Shown here: positions 52,390 through 61,356 of the stretch, piece after piece
How positions within the stretch are numbered: position 1 is the stretch's first letter
Layout: every line of letters starts with the position of its first letter
Assembly (NCBI RefSeq): GCF_002813445.1
Contig: NZ_PHHD01000001.1
Coordinates: 4,712,001-4,776,000 of the forward strand
Direction of reading: 5' to 3'
DNA from: Pseudomonas tolaasii NCPPB 2192
GTDB lineage: Bacteria; Pseudomonadota; Gammaproteobacteria; Pseudomonadales; Pseudomonadaceae
DNA: 64,000 nucleotides
Notes under the pieces: model-generated
The model's database searches: none
Told to the model about the DNA's origin: nothing
What the model saw: the letters and a program-made list of their open reading frames with translations, nothing else
Made by a program: the position numbers and the translations under genes

Positions 52390-52405
52390 TTGAACATGTG
52401 TTCAA
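52390..52405. promoter_or_regulatory. TetR/BetI-type operator
   Basis: TTGAACA TG TGTTCAA has perfect 7-bp arms and lies between the divergent TetR and deacylase genes. It resembles known BetI-type sites. Confidence 0.65.
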
Positions 52406-52441
52406 TCTCTACACTTTAAACGCGACAGAGGAGGGCAAGGC

Positions 52442-53440
52442 ATGGCAAAAGACCTTTCGTGGCAGGTGATCGGCGACGCCGGCAACGCGCTGCACATCGG
52501 CGCGTGGCGCTTTGAGGGCGACGGCAGCGGGCCTTCGGTGCACCTGCAAGCCGGCGTGCACGCCGACGAAATCGCCGGCATGCTGGTGCTGCATCACCTG
52601 CTGCCGCGCCTGCAGGCCTGCGAGGCTCAGGGCGTGTTGCGCGGCAGAGTCACCGTGGTGCCGCAAGCCAACCCGTTCGGCATCGGCCAGTTCCGCCAGG
52701 GCAAGCTGCTCGGGCGTTTCCATGAAGCCACGGGGCAGAACTTCAACCGCGCGTTCGACCAGTCTCTGGCCCTGCAGCGCCCGGCCAGCAACCTCGCGCA
52801 CTGGCAAAAAAGCCTGGTGCAACTGGCCGCCGACGCCGACCTGGTGCTGGACCTGCACACCGACGATGAAGCCTTGCCGTACCTCTACATTCACCGCAGT
52901 TTCTGGCCTGAACAGGGGTTGGCCCTGGCGGCGGCACTGCAGGTGGACGTGGTGATTGTGTGGGACGACGGCGGCGACGGCTCCTTCGAAGAAACCCTCA
53001 TCAACCACGGCGCGCCACGGCTAGCCGCAACGGTTGAACTGCGCGGGCAGGCCGACGTCAGCGACGCACTCGCCCAACAAGACGCCGATGGCCTGTGGGC
53101 GTGGCTGTGCGTCAATGGTGTGATCGATGAAGTGGCCGCGATCGGCGAATGGCAGGGCGACGTGGTGGACATGGGCTGCATGGAGACGATTTTTGCGCCC
53201 TGTGCCGGCGTGCTGGTATTCGACAAAGGCCTGGGGGATTACGTCGAAGAAGGCCAGCGCTTTGCCAGAATCATCGCGCGCCCCGGCGACCCGTCCTCCG
53301 AGGTCCTTCTGCACGCCGCCCAAAACGGGCGCCTGGTCACCGGCCACCGTGAACGCCTGGTCGCCCAGGGCTCCGTGGTGGCCAAATTCACCGGCACGCG
53401 GCTATCCGACAGCTACAGCGGCGGTGTGCTGGACCCGTAG
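52442..53440 (+). CDS. Succinylglutamate desuccinylase/aspartoacylase-family deacylase
   Basis: 332 residues of a zinc-dependent carboxypeptidase-like (M14) deacylase. Zinc ligands H40 and E43 (AGVHADEIAG) and H139 (VLDLHTDDE); substrate-binding NFNRAF. The C-terminal beta domain (MGCMETIFAPCAGVLVFDKGLGDYVEEG) is barrel-sandwich-like, as in AstE/DoeB homologues. The family removes acyl groups from N-acylated amino acids. Neighbouring transporter, aminotransferase and shared operator suggest a pathway that imports an N-acyl amino acid, deacylates and transaminates it. GGAGGG precedes the ATG. The 3' end overlaps the convergent AraC gene by 39 bases. Confidence 0.9.
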   Translation: MAKDLSWQVIGDAGNALHIGAWRFEGDGSGPSVHLQAGVHADEIAGMLVLHHLLPRLQACEAQGVLRGRVTVVPQANPFGIGQFRQGKLLGRFHEATGQNFNRAFDQSLALQRPASNLAHWQKSLVQLAADADLVLDLHTDDEALPYLYIHRSFWPEQGLALAAALQVDVVIVWDDGGDGSFEETLINHGAPRLAATVELRGQADVSDALAQQDADGLWAWLCVNGVIDEVAAIGEWQGDVVDMGCMETIFAPCAGVLVFDKGLGDYVEEGQRFARIIARPGDPSSEVLLHAAQNGRLVTGHRERLVAQGSVVAKFTGTRLSDSYSGGVLDP

Positions 53441-54259
53441 CGGCGCCTGCAACTGCAGCCACTCGCGCGGGCTGGTGCCGATCTTGCGCCGGAACGCGCG
53501 GGCCAGCGCCGAGGGGCTTTCGTAGCCCACTTCATCGGCAATCAAGGCGATAGGCCGCCCTTCACGCAGGCGCTTTTGCGCCAGGCTTACGCGCCAGCTG
53601 AGCACGTAGTCGGCGGGCGTCTGGCCGACTACCTTGTGAAAGTGCGCGGCAAAACTGGCGCGGGACATGTTCGATTCCACGGCCATCTCCTGCACGGTCC
53701 ACGGCCGCCGCGGCTGGTTATGCACCAGCGTCATGGCACGGGCCAGGCGCAGGTCGGCCAGCCCCGACATCATGCCGGTGGTCATGCTGTGATAGGCCAT
53801 CATGTGGCGCAAAAACTGGATCACGATCAGCTCAAACAACCGGTTCATCACCGCCTCGCGACCGCAATGCTCGGCAAAGGCTTCGCTGAACAGCCACTCC
53901 AACGTGCCGGCGATCATTGGCACCTGCTTGAGCGGCATGACGATGGAGTCGGTGAGCGCCACCGACAGCGGGTTGTCCAGGCCGCCGTCGAAACACAGCG
54001 ACGCCGCGACCACCTGGGCTCCATCGGCTTTGCCAGCGATAAGCCGGTGGGGCAAGGGGCGCGGCACCAGAATCAGGCTCGGCTCGGGAATCGGCAGCAC
54101 GCCGTCCGGCATCTCCAGGCTGGCCTTGCCTTGCTTGAGCAGGTACACCCGCCCGCGTTGCTGCAGGTCGCGGGTGTCGAGGGCTCCGAGCAACGGCCCG
54201 CTGTGGAAGGTATCGGCGGTGATGCCGAAGTGCACGAGCAATGTGGACAAACGATCCAT
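53402..54259 (-). CDS. AraC-family regulator with cupin sensor domain
   Basis: 285 residues. N-terminal cupin of the AraC_binding type (GRVYLLKQGKASLEMPDGV, PEPSLILVPRPLPHRLIAG), C-terminal double helix-turn-helix (WTVQEMAVESNMSRASFAAHFHKVVGQTPADYVLSWRVSLAQKRLREG ... IADEVGYESPSALARAFRRKIGTSPREWLQ). It resembles regulators of nearby hydrolases or esterases; the divergent secreted hydrolase is a candidate target. 3' end overlaps the deacylase gene. Confidence 0.92.
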   Translation of the reverse strand: MDRLSTLLVHFGITADTFHSGPLLGALDTRDLQQRGRVYLLKQGKASLEMPDGVLPIPEPSLILVPRPLPHRLIAGKADGAQVVAASLCFDGGLDNPLSVALTDSIVMPLKQVPMIAGTLEWLFSEAFAEHCGREAVMNRLFELIVIQFLRHMMAYHSMTTGMMSGLADLRLARAMTLVHNQPRRPWTVQEMAVESNMSRASFAAHFHKVVGQTPADYVLSWRVSLAQKRLREGRPIALIADEVGYESPSALARAFRRKIGTSPREWLQLQAPLRVQHTAAVAVG

Positions 54260-54401
54260 GAATCACCTGCTGATTGAATTCACGCTGTTTAGACGATCTG
54301 CGCCATATCCTCGACTATTAGCCTCCATTTGTAAAATTCGCTGCGGCATCATGGCCTCACGTTCAACGCCCTGGACGCCCACCCTGATGGAGTAATCGTT
54401 G

Positions 54402-55202
54402 ATGAAAACCTTTAAATTCTCTCGCATTGCGGCCGCCCTGATCACCGGTGCACTGGCCTTCGGCGCGGTGACCTCCGCCAGCGCCGCCCCGCAGAAAGCC
54501 ACCGTGGTACTGGTACACGGCGCGTTCGCCGATGCCTCCAGCTGGAACGGTGTGATCGCCGGCCTCAAGGCTGAAGGCTACCCGGTGATTGCCGTGGCCA
54601 ACCCGCTGCGCAGTGTGAAGACCGATTCGGACTACGTCGCCGACATCGTTGAACACACTCAAGGTCCGGTGATTCTGGTGGGGCATTCCTACGGGGGCTC
54701 GGTGATCACCAACGCCGTGCATGGCAATAAACAGGTGAAGGCGCTGGTGTACGTCGCCGCATTCGCCCCGGAAAAAGGTGAAACCGCCTTTGAACTCTCC
54801 GGCCGTTACCCGGGCGGCACCCTGGGCCCGACCCTGGACAAGCCTGTGGTCTCCAAAGAGGGCGTGACCGACCTGTATATCCAGCAAGACAAGTTCAACA
54901 GCCAGTTCGCCGCCGACGTGCCCGCCAAGGACGCGCAACTGATGGCTGCCGGGCAACGCCCGATTACTGAAGCCGCATTGAAGGAAGCCTCAGGCGACCC
55001 GGCGTGGAAAACCGTACCGTCCTACTTCATATACGGCTCAGCGGACAAAAATATTCCCGAGGCGGCGCTTAAATTCATGGCCGAGCGGGCGGGTTCGAAG
55101 GAAACCGTGGATATCAAAGGCGCGTCCCATGTGGTGATGGTGTCCAACCCGGCACGGGTGGTGGCGATCATCAACGATGCGGCCAAGGCCAACGCGCAAT
55201 AA
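54402..55202 (+). CDS. Exported alpha/beta hydrolase
   Basis: About 266 residues with a Sec signal (1-28, ending ASA). Hydrolase core: ATVVLVHGAFADASSWNGVI, nucleophile elbow VGHSYGGS (Ser), acidic residue in YGSADKNIP, and His in KGASHVVMVS. Similar proteins are called SalR-like or arylesterase-like. Substrate unknown. GGAG 9 bases upstream. Divergent from the AraC regulator. Confidence 0.9.
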   Translation: MKTFKFSRIAAALITGALAFGAVTSASAAPQKATVVLVHGAFADASSWNGVIAGLKAEGYPVIAVANPLRSVKTDSDYVADIVEHTQGPVILVGHSYGGSVITNAVHGNKQVKALVYVAAFAPEKGETAFELSGRYPGGTLGPTLDKPVVSKEGVTDLYIQQDKFNSQFAADVPAKDAQLMAAGQRPITEAALKEASGDPAWKTVPSYFIYGSADKNIPEAALKFMAERAGSKETVDIKGASHVVMVSNPARVVAIINDAAKANAQ

Positions 55203-55221
55203 CGGCCCGACGCGGACTAAA

Positions 55222-55316
55222 AAGGTGGGAGCGGGCTTGCCCGCGATGACGGAATATCTGCCACTGATGTATTGACGGGTTCACCGCAATCGCGGGCAAG
55301 CCCGCTCCCACATTTT
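55222..55316. repeat. REPIN (GTGGGAGCGGGCTTGCCCGCG variant)
   Basis: Arms 55223-55248 and 55288-55315; a second sequence class with GCGGGC in place of GCTGGC. Sits tail-to-tail between the hydrolase and dehalogenase genes. Confidence 0.88.
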
Positions 55317-55328
55317 ACTGTGTAAGAC

Positions 55329-56033
55329 TTACCAACCCTGTGACTTGAACAACCCCGGCACACCCTCCAGCGTCGGCAAAATCGCATCCGGCGTGTAGTC
55401 CGGCAGCAATTGGCGCCCGGTACCGCGGTCGATCCATACACAGCGAAAGCCCATGTCCCGCGCGGCGGCGTGGTCCAGGTGCGGGCTGGCGCAAATATGC
55501 ACCACCTGATCCAGGCTCACGCCCAACTGTTCATGGGCGTAGTCAAACAAACGCCGGTCGGGTTTATAGGCACCGGCCTGCTGCGCGGTGATCACGCGGT
55601 CGATATAGCCGCCCAACTGCGCGACATTGCCGGCAATCACGTCATCGTCCGTGTTGGAGACGATGCACAGTTTGTAACCCAAACCCTTTAACTGTTTCAG
55701 CGTTTCCACCACCTCGGGAAACGGCGGCATGGCACTGATGCTGTCGGTCAGAACCGCGCTGTCATGCTCGTTGGCGGGCAAACCCAATGCTTGTAATGCC
55801 AGTTGCAGGCCCAAACCCGCCAGGGTGCGAAAGCTGCGGTGTGGCGGCGTTTGTTCAAGGGCATGTTCGTGGTGGTCGTAGACGCTGATCAGCGTTTCGC
55901 GGCTCACCCGGTGTTCGCCCTTTTGCGCCAGGATGCGATCGACCGCAGCGCCCAGGCCTTCATCCCACTGGATCAACGTGCCATAGCAATCAAATGTCAG
56001 CCATTGCGGGCGAGGGGTGTGTTCAAGCGACAT
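55329..56033 (-). CDS. HAD-superfamily hydrolase, haloacid dehalogenase-like
   Basis: 234 residues. Motif I FDCYGTLIQW with nucleophile D15, motif II IVSNTD, lysine of motif III in QAGAYKPDRRLF, and motif IV region ICASPHLDHAAARDMGF. DCYGTL is typical of type II 2-haloacid dehalogenases, though many such proteins are phosphatases. AGAGGA precedes the ATG. Next to a divergent LysR gene. Confidence 0.9.
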   Translation of the reverse strand: MSLEHTPRPQWLTFDCYGTLIQWDEGLGAAVDRILAQKGEHRVSRETLISVYDHHEHALEQTPPHRSFRTLAGLGLQLALQALGLPANEHDSAVLTDSISAMPPFPEVVETLKQLKGLGYKLCIVSNTDDDVIAGNVAQLGGYIDRVITAQQAGAYKPDRRLFDYAHEQLGVSLDQVVHICASPHLDHAAARDMGFRCVWIDRGTGRQLLPDYTPDAILPTLEGVPGLFKSQGW

Positions 56034-56150
56034 GGGTGTTCCTCTTGATTTAAAAACCGCGACGCTCGCAGCATAGGAAAGGTGACAGTCAGTTGGAAAT
56101 TAAATTAATCTCTTCGGCACAGTTGAATAATCGATATGAAGGCCGTCGCC

Positions 56151-56993
56151 ATGTTTGATCTTGAGCTGCTGCAAACCCTGGTCTGTGTGGTGGATGAAGG
56201 CAGTTTCACCCGCGCTGCCGAGCGCGTACATCGCACCCAATCCACGGTGAGCCAGCAGATTCGCAAGCTTGAAGAAAACGTGGGCCAGGTGTTGCTGGTG
56301 CGTGACCGCTCGGGCCAGCAGGTCAGCGCCACCGAACACGGTGAGCTGTTGACCCAATACGCGCGCCGCTTGCTGAACCTGTCCCGCGAGGCCCGGGACG
56401 CCTTGAACAGCGAAGCCAGCCTGGTTCCGGTGCGCCTCGGGGTGCCGGAGGATTTCGACGCCACGCGCATGGCCTCGGTGCTATCCGGCTTCGTGCGTTC
56501 AAGGCCCGAAGCCCGGCTGGAAACCGTCAGCGGCATGAGCACCGAGCTGCGGCGGCAATTGGAAAGCGGTGAGATTGACATTGCGCTGGTCAAGCGTGAA
56601 GCGGGCAGCGGCGAATGCCACGCGAGCTGGCCGGAGCCATTGGTGTGGGTGTGTGGCGCAACCCAGGACCTCAGTGTTGAAACATTGCCGCTGGCGTTAT
56701 TTCCCCAAGGCTGCATCTACCGTCAGCGCGCCATTCGCACGCTGGACAAGGCTCGGCGCAGTTGGCGCGTGGCGTTTGGCAGCCACAGCCTGACCGGCAT
56801 TCAGGCGGCGGTTGCATCGGGGTTGGGCGTCAGCATCCTGCCCAAAAGCGCCGTGTTGGCCAGCCACCGCATTTGCACGGAACTGCCGCCGGTGCCGCCT
56901 TCGGAGTTGGCGTTGATCAGCGGCACGCAACGCCTGAGCGACACACACTACGGCTTGATCGAGTGCCTGCGCGAGGCCATCTCGCAGCCTTGA
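56151..56993 (+). CDS. LysR-family transcriptional regulator
   Basis: 280 residues beginning MFDLELLQTLVCVVDEGSFTRAAERVHRTQSTVSQQIRKLEENVGQVLLVRDRSG, a clear LysR helix-turn-helix, followed by an effector domain. AAGG sits 8 bases before this ATG inside a slightly longer open frame (56136), which decides the start. Divergent from the haloacid dehalogenase-like gene, its probable target. Confidence 0.94.
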   Translation: MFDLELLQTLVCVVDEGSFTRAAERVHRTQSTVSQQIRKLEENVGQVLLVRDRSGQQVSATEHGELLTQYARRLLNLSREARDALNSEASLVPVRLGVPEDFDATRMASVLSGFVRSRPEARLETVSGMSTELRRQLESGEIDIALVKREAGSGECHASWPEPLVWVCGATQDLSVETLPLALFPQGCIYRQRAIRTLDKARRSWRVAFGSHSLTGIQAAVASGLGVSILPKSAVLASHRICTELPPVPPSELALISGTQRLSDTHYGLIECLREAISQP

Positions 56994-57017
56994 TGGGTTG
57001 ATAGTGCCGTGCGCCTC

Positions 57018-57620
57018 TTATCGAAGGCCAAACATGAACGCGCCTTTTTCCGGGCAATTCGCGCTTTTGGCTTTGGTGGCCAGGCCTCGGTCGCGCAGTT
57101 CGTTACAAATCTGGGCGATGTTTTTCGGGGTGACGTACAGGTTGTTGGAAAACCATGCGCGCTTGATCGCCGGCAGTTCCTCCAACGCGCCGCCTGCCTT
57201 GAGCACGCGCAGCACGATGGTTGAGCAGCTCTTGCGCAGCATCTGGTAATTGGCGTTGGGCTTGCTGCGGATGCTGTACCACTCGGCCTGCATCGCCTGC
57301 ATGTTCAGCCCCGAGATCGTGTAAACCACATGTGGCTTGCCGCCTTCGGCACTGATGTCCGACTCCAGAAACAGGTTGCGCTCCTGCAACTGCTTGCCGG
57401 TCTTGGCCGCGCGGCCTTCGGGCCACCAGCTCACGTAGGCCGTGTTGTATTGCTCGATAAAGGCACGGTCGCGATCACGTTCGCCGTCGTTGCGATACCG
57501 GTCATAGCGCACTTCGATCATTTTGCCGATCACGGGGTCGCCGATGTACATCGCTGCATGGCCGATATTCGCCCCATGGGGATACCAGATGTAAACGACG
57601 ACGCTTGCAGGTGAAGTCAT
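57018..57620 (-). CDS. Putative permuted NlpC/P60-like (papain-fold) protein
   Basis: 200 residues, no signal peptide. His-motif VVVYIWYPHGANIGHAAMYIG (H21) comes before the Cys-motif KSCSTIVLRVLKAGG (C132), the circular order of permuted NlpC/P60 (YaeF/LRAT-like) enzymes. YVSWWPEG between them resembles the strand following the His in such proteins. These may cleave peptides or lipids, and some are injected toxins. No immunity, T6SS or chaperone gene is adjacent. AGGA precedes the ATG. Function unproven. Confidence 0.55.
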   Translation of the reverse strand: MTSPASVVVYIWYPHGANIGHAAMYIGDPVIGKMIEVRYDRYRNDGERDRDRAFIEQYNTAYVSWWPEGRAAKTGKQLQERNLFLESDISAEGGKPHVVYTISGLNMQAMQAEWYSIRSKPNANYQMLRKSCSTIVLRVLKAGGALEELPAIKRAWFSNNLYVTPKNIAQICNELRDRGLATKAKSANCPEKGAFMFGLR

Positions 57621-57741
57621 GACGCATCCTGATTTCTTCCAGTGAATGCAGGCAGAACGGGCCGGAGCGTCGTTTTATTCCGCAGACTTATAAAATTCAT
57701 TTCATTAGCCCGGCGCATTGACGGGTTCCGGTCTTTTGCGC

Positions 57742-57761
57742 TTGATGAAACGTTTAATCAA
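57742..57761. promoter_or_regulatory. LacI-type operator 1 (AAACGTTT palindrome)
   Basis: TTGATGAAACGTTTAATCAA is a 20-bp dyad with a single mismatched pair, with the AAACGTTT centre of LacI/GalR operators, about 100 bases before the sugar ABC operon. Confidence 0.65.
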
Positions 57762-57776
57762 TCGATAAACGGCGTA

Positions 57777-57790
57777 CGCAAGCGCTTGCG
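57777..57790. promoter_or_regulatory. LacI-type operator 2 (CGCAAGCGCTTGCG)
   Basis: Perfect 14-bp palindrome with central CG, typical of LacI-family sites, 16 bases after the first and 70 before the operon start. Probably bound by the LacI protein encoded in the operon, or by a global sugar regulator. Confidence 0.65.
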
Positions 57791-57859
57791 CAGCAAAATG
57801 CTTCTGGCATAGAGTCGGCAACACTCGATTACAAAAATAATAAATCCAGGAGCTCATCC

Positions 57860-59392
57860 ATGAGCCTTGAACCCTTGCTTGAGATGCAGGGCATCAGCAA
57901 AACCTTCAATGGTTTGCGCGTGCTCAAGAATGTCGGCCTGAAGGTTTACCCCGGCGAAATTCACGCCTTGATGGGGGAGAACGGCGCCGGCAAATCCACC
58001 CTCATGAAAATCCTTTCCGGTGCCTACCAGGCCGACCCCGGCGGTGAGATCCGCATCGGCGGCCAGCCCGTCGCCACCTTCGACCCCGCCACCGCCAAAG
58101 CCCTCGGCATCGCCGTGATCTATCAGGAACTGAGCCTGTGCCCGAACCTCAGCGTGGCCGAGAATATCTACCTGGGCCGCGAACTGCGGCGCGGCTGGAC
58201 CATCGACCGCAAAGGCATGCAAGCCGGCTGCGTGGAAGTGCTGCAGCGCCTGGGCGCCGAATTCAAGCCCTCGACGCCGGTCAGCAGCCTGTCGATCGCC
58301 GAACGCCAGCTGGTGGAAATCGCCCGCGCCCTGCATGCCCACGCCAGGATTCTGGTGATGGACGAGCCGACCACGCCGCTGTCATCACGCGAGACCGACC
58401 GCCTGTTTGCGTTGATCAAACAGCTGCGCAGCCAGGGCCTGGCGATCATCTATATCAGCCACCGCATGGCGGAAATCTACGAACTGTCGGACCGGGTTTC
58501 GGTGCTGCGCGACGGCCAATACATCGGTGAGCTGACCCGCGAGGCACTGTCGGCCGAAGTGCTGGTGAAAATGATGGTGGGCCGCGACCTTTCCGGCTTC
58601 TACAAAAAGGAACACGCGGCGTATAACCCCGGAAACGTGGTAATGCGTGTGCGTGACATGGCTGATGGCAAGCGCGTGCGCCAGTGCAGCTTCGACCTGC
58701 ACGCCGGTGAAGTGCTGGGCATAGCCGGGCTGGTCGGGGCAGGGCGCACGGAGCTGGCGCGCCTGATTTTTGCGGCCGACCCGCGCACCTCCGGCACCCT
58801 GGAAGTGGTCGGCAAAACCGTCACCCAACTGCGCACCCCGGCGGACGCGATTCGCGCCGGCGTGGTGTACCTCACCGAAGACCGCAAGGCCCAGGGCCTG
58901 TTCCTCGACATGAGCGTGGCCGACAACATCAATGTCTGCGCCTGTGTGCCCGATGCCCACGCGGGTGGCGTGCTCGACCGTGGCCACGCGGCCCAACGCT
59001 CAAGGGACGCGATCAAATCGCTGTCGATTCGCGTAGCGTCGGGCAAGGTCAACGTGGGCGCGTTGTCGGGGGGGAATCAGCAGAAAGTGCTGCTGGCGCG
59101 GCTGCTGGAGGTCAAGCCCCACGTGCTGATCCTCGATGAACCCACGCGGGGCGTGGACATCGGCTCCAAATCCGAGATTTACCGCATCATCAACCAACTG
59201 GCGCTGGCCGGTGTCGGCATTGTGGTGATCTCCAGCGAGCTGCCGGAAATCATCGGCACCTGCGACCGCGTGCTGATTATGCGCGAAGGCCAGTTGGTGG
59301 CCGAAGTCGGCGGGGCTTCCGGCCACGCCATCTCCCAGGAACGCATTATTGACCTCGCCACCGGTGGCGATCAGGTGGCTGCCAATGGCTGA
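57860..59392 (+). CDS. Ribose-type sugar ABC transporter ATPase (tandem ATPase)
   Basis: 510 residues. Two ATPase domains: first with Walker A GENGAGKST (39-47) and Walker B ILVMDEPTTPL; second with a degenerate Walker A (GLVGAGRTE) and signature LSGGNQQKVLLAR near 404, as in RbsA/XylG/AraG. AGGAG precedes the ATG. Starts a five-gene operon. Confidence 0.95.
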   Translation: MSLEPLLEMQGISKTFNGLRVLKNVGLKVYPGEIHALMGENGAGKSTLMKILSGAYQADPGGEIRIGGQPVATFDPATAKALGIAVIYQELSLCPNLSVAENIYLGRELRRGWTIDRKGMQAGCVEVLQRLGAEFKPSTPVSSLSIAERQLVEIARALHAHARILVMDEPTTPLSSRETDRLFALIKQLRSQGLAIIYISHRMAEIYELSDRVSVLRDGQYIGELTREALSAEVLVKMMVGRDLSGFYKKEHAAYNPGNVVMRVRDMADGKRVRQCSFDLHAGEVLGIAGLVGAGRTELARLIFAADPRTSGTLEVVGKTVTQLRTPADAIRAGVVYLTEDRKAQGLFLDMSVADNINVCACVPDAHAGGVLDRGHAAQRSRDAIKSLSIRVASGKVNVGALSGGNQQKVLLARLLEVKPHVLILDEPTRGVDIGSKSEIYRIINQLALAGVGIVVISSELPEIIGTCDRVLIMREGQLVAEVGGASGHAISQERIIDLATGGDQVAANG

Positions 59393-60362
59393 GTTGAATG
59401 TTGCAACAACGAGCAAGGCGGAACGCGCTCGCGAACTGATGCGCACGGTCGGCATGCTGCCGGTGCTGGTGTTGCTGCTGGTGGGCTTTGCCCTGGCCAG
59501 CGAGAATTTTCTGACGGTACAGAACCTGTCGATCATCACCCAGCAGGCTTCGGTCAATGTGGTGCTGGCGGCGGGCATGACCTTCGTGATTCTCACGGCG
59601 GGCATAGACCTGTCAGTCGGCGCGATCCTGGCGGCGTCGGCGGTGGTGGCGTTGCAGGTTTCGCTGTCGCCGCAGTTCGGCATGCTCGGGATTGCGGCCG
59701 GTATCGGTTTCGGGCTGTTGCTGGGGTTGGTCAATGGTGGGCTGATCGCCTTTATGCGCCTGCCGCCGTTTATCGTCACCCTCGGCGCGCTTACGGCCAT
59801 GCGTGGCCTGGCGCGGTTACTGGCGGATGACAAAACGGTGTTCAACCCGGACCTGCCGTTTGCGTTTATCGGCAACGATTCGGTACTCGGCGTGCCATGG
59901 CTGGTGATCATCGCCGTGGCGGTGGTGGTGCTGTCGTGGTTCATCCTGCGCCGTACCGTGATGGGCGTGCAGATCTACTCGGTGGGCGGCAACCCGGAAG
60001 CGGCGCGGCTGTCGGGGATCAAGGTGTGGAAGGTGCTGCTGTTTGTCTACGCCATGTCCGGCGCACTCGCCGGCTTGGGCGCGGTGATGAGCGCGTCACG
60101 CCTGTTCGCCGCCAACGGTCTGCAGCTGGGGCAATCCTACGAGCTGGATGCGATTGCAGCGGTGATCCTCGGCGGCACCAGTTTTACCGGCGGCGTCGGC
60201 ACCATCGGCGGCACGCTGATCGGCGCACTGATTATCGCGGTCCTCACCAACGGCCTGGTGCTGCTGGGGGTGTCGGACATCTGGCAGTACATCATCAAGG
60301 GCATCGTGATCATCGGCGCGGTGGCGCTGGATCGCTATCGCCAGTCCGGCGCCCGCACCTGA
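59385..60362 (+). CDS. Ribose-type sugar ABC permease
   Basis: 325 residues, around ten membrane helices. VNVVLAAGMTFVILTAGIDLSVGA and ILGGTSFTGGVGTIGGTLIGA are RbsC-family signatures. It overlaps the end of the ATPase gene by 8 bases, so translation is coupled. Confidence 0.95.
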   Translation: MAELNVATTSKAERARELMRTVGMLPVLVLLLVGFALASENFLTVQNLSIITQQASVNVVLAAGMTFVILTAGIDLSVGAILAASAVVALQVSLSPQFGMLGIAAGIGFGLLLGLVNGGLIAFMRLPPFIVTLGALTAMRGLARLLADDKTVFNPDLPFAFIGNDSVLGVPWLVIIAVAVVVLSWFILRRTVMGVQIYSVGGNPEAARLSGIKVWKVLLFVYAMSGALAGLGAVMSASRLFAANGLQLGQSYELDAIAAVILGGTSFTGGVGTIGGTLIGALIIAVLTNGLVLLGVSDIWQYIIKGIVIIGAVALDRYRQSGART

Positions 60363-60397
60363 ATTCACTCACAACAACAATCACAAGAGAGATCCGC

Positions 60398-61330
60398 ATG
60401 AACCTCAAACGCCTGTTTCCCGTTATTGCCCTGGCTGCCCTGATGTCTCAAGCCGTCGAAGCCCGTGAACTCAAAGCCCTCGGTATCAGCATGGGGTCGC
60501 TGGGCAACCCGTATTTCGTCACCCTGGCCGACGGCGCTGCGGCGCGCGCCAAAGAGCTGAACCCCAACGTCAAGGTGACGTCAGTGTCGGCGGACTATGA
60601 CCTGAGCAAGCAGTTTTCGCAGATCGACAACTTCATCTCCTCCAAGGTCGACCTGATCCTGCTCAACGCGGTTGATCCCTCGGCCATGGCCTCGGCGATC
60701 AAAAAAGCCCGTGATGCTGGCATCGTGGTGGTGGCAGTGGATGTGGACGCCAAAGGCGTGAACGCCACGGTGCAAACCGACAACGTCGAAGCCGGCAAGC
60801 TGGCGTGCCAGTTCCTGGTGGACAAGCTCTCGGGCAAAGGCAACGTGATCATCCAGAACGGCCCGCAGGTGACCGCCGTGACCGACCGCGTCAAAGGCTG
60901 CAAGGCCGCGCTGGCTGCTGCGCCGGATATCAAGGTGCTGTCTGACGACCAGGACGGCAAGGGCTCGCGTGAAGGCGGCTTGAACGTGATGCAGGGCTAC
61001 CTCACGCGCTTCCCGAAAATCGACGGCCTGTTCGCGATCAACGACCCGCAAGCCATCGGCAGCGATCTGGCGGCCAAACAGCTTAAGCGCAGCGGGATCA
61101 TCATCACCTCAGTGGACGGCGCGCCGGACATCGAGAACGCGCTGAAAACCGAGTCGCAAATCCAGGCGTCCGCCAGCCAGGACCCGTGGGCCATGGCACA
61201 AACCGCGGTCAATGTGGGCAATGACATTCTCAATGACAAGGCCCCGGCCGAAGCGGTTACCCTGCTCACGCCAAAACTGATCACCCGTGACAATGTGGGC
61301 ACGTACAGCGGCTGGTCGAGCAAACATTGA
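60398..61330 (+). CDS. Ribose-type periplasmic sugar-binding protein
   Basis: 310 residues with a Sec signal (1-23 or so, ending VEA). GISMGSLGNPYFVTLADGAAARAKELNPNVKVTSVSADYDLSKQFSQIDNFI is the RbsB/XylF-type type I periplasmic binding protein start; D and R residues at DVDAKG and TDRVKG line the ligand site. Thirty-five bases after the permease. Exact sugar not readable; the kinase suggests a pentulose or polyol route. Confidence 0.94.
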   Translation: MNLKRLFPVIALAALMSQAVEARELKALGISMGSLGNPYFVTLADGAAARAKELNPNVKVTSVSADYDLSKQFSQIDNFISSKVDLILLNAVDPSAMASAIKKARDAGIVVVAVDVDAKGVNATVQTDNVEAGKLACQFLVDKLSGKGNVIIQNGPQVTAVTDRVKGCKAALAAAPDIKVLSDDQDGKGSREGGLNVMQGYLTRFPKIDGLFAINDPQAIGSDLAAKQLKRSGIIITSVDGAPDIENALKTESQIQASASQDPWAMAQTAVNVGNDILNDKAPAEAVTLLTPKLITRDNVGTYSGWSSKH

Positions 61331-61356
61331 TTCACTGAAAAAAGGAGAGCGCCGCT

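Noticed and set aside
55319..55332. GacA upstream-activating sequence (TGTAAG..CTTAC) suggesting an Rsm small RNA
   Set aside because: The arms are separated by one base instead of about six and lie at the end of a coding gene; no sRNA-like GGA-rich stem-loops follow.
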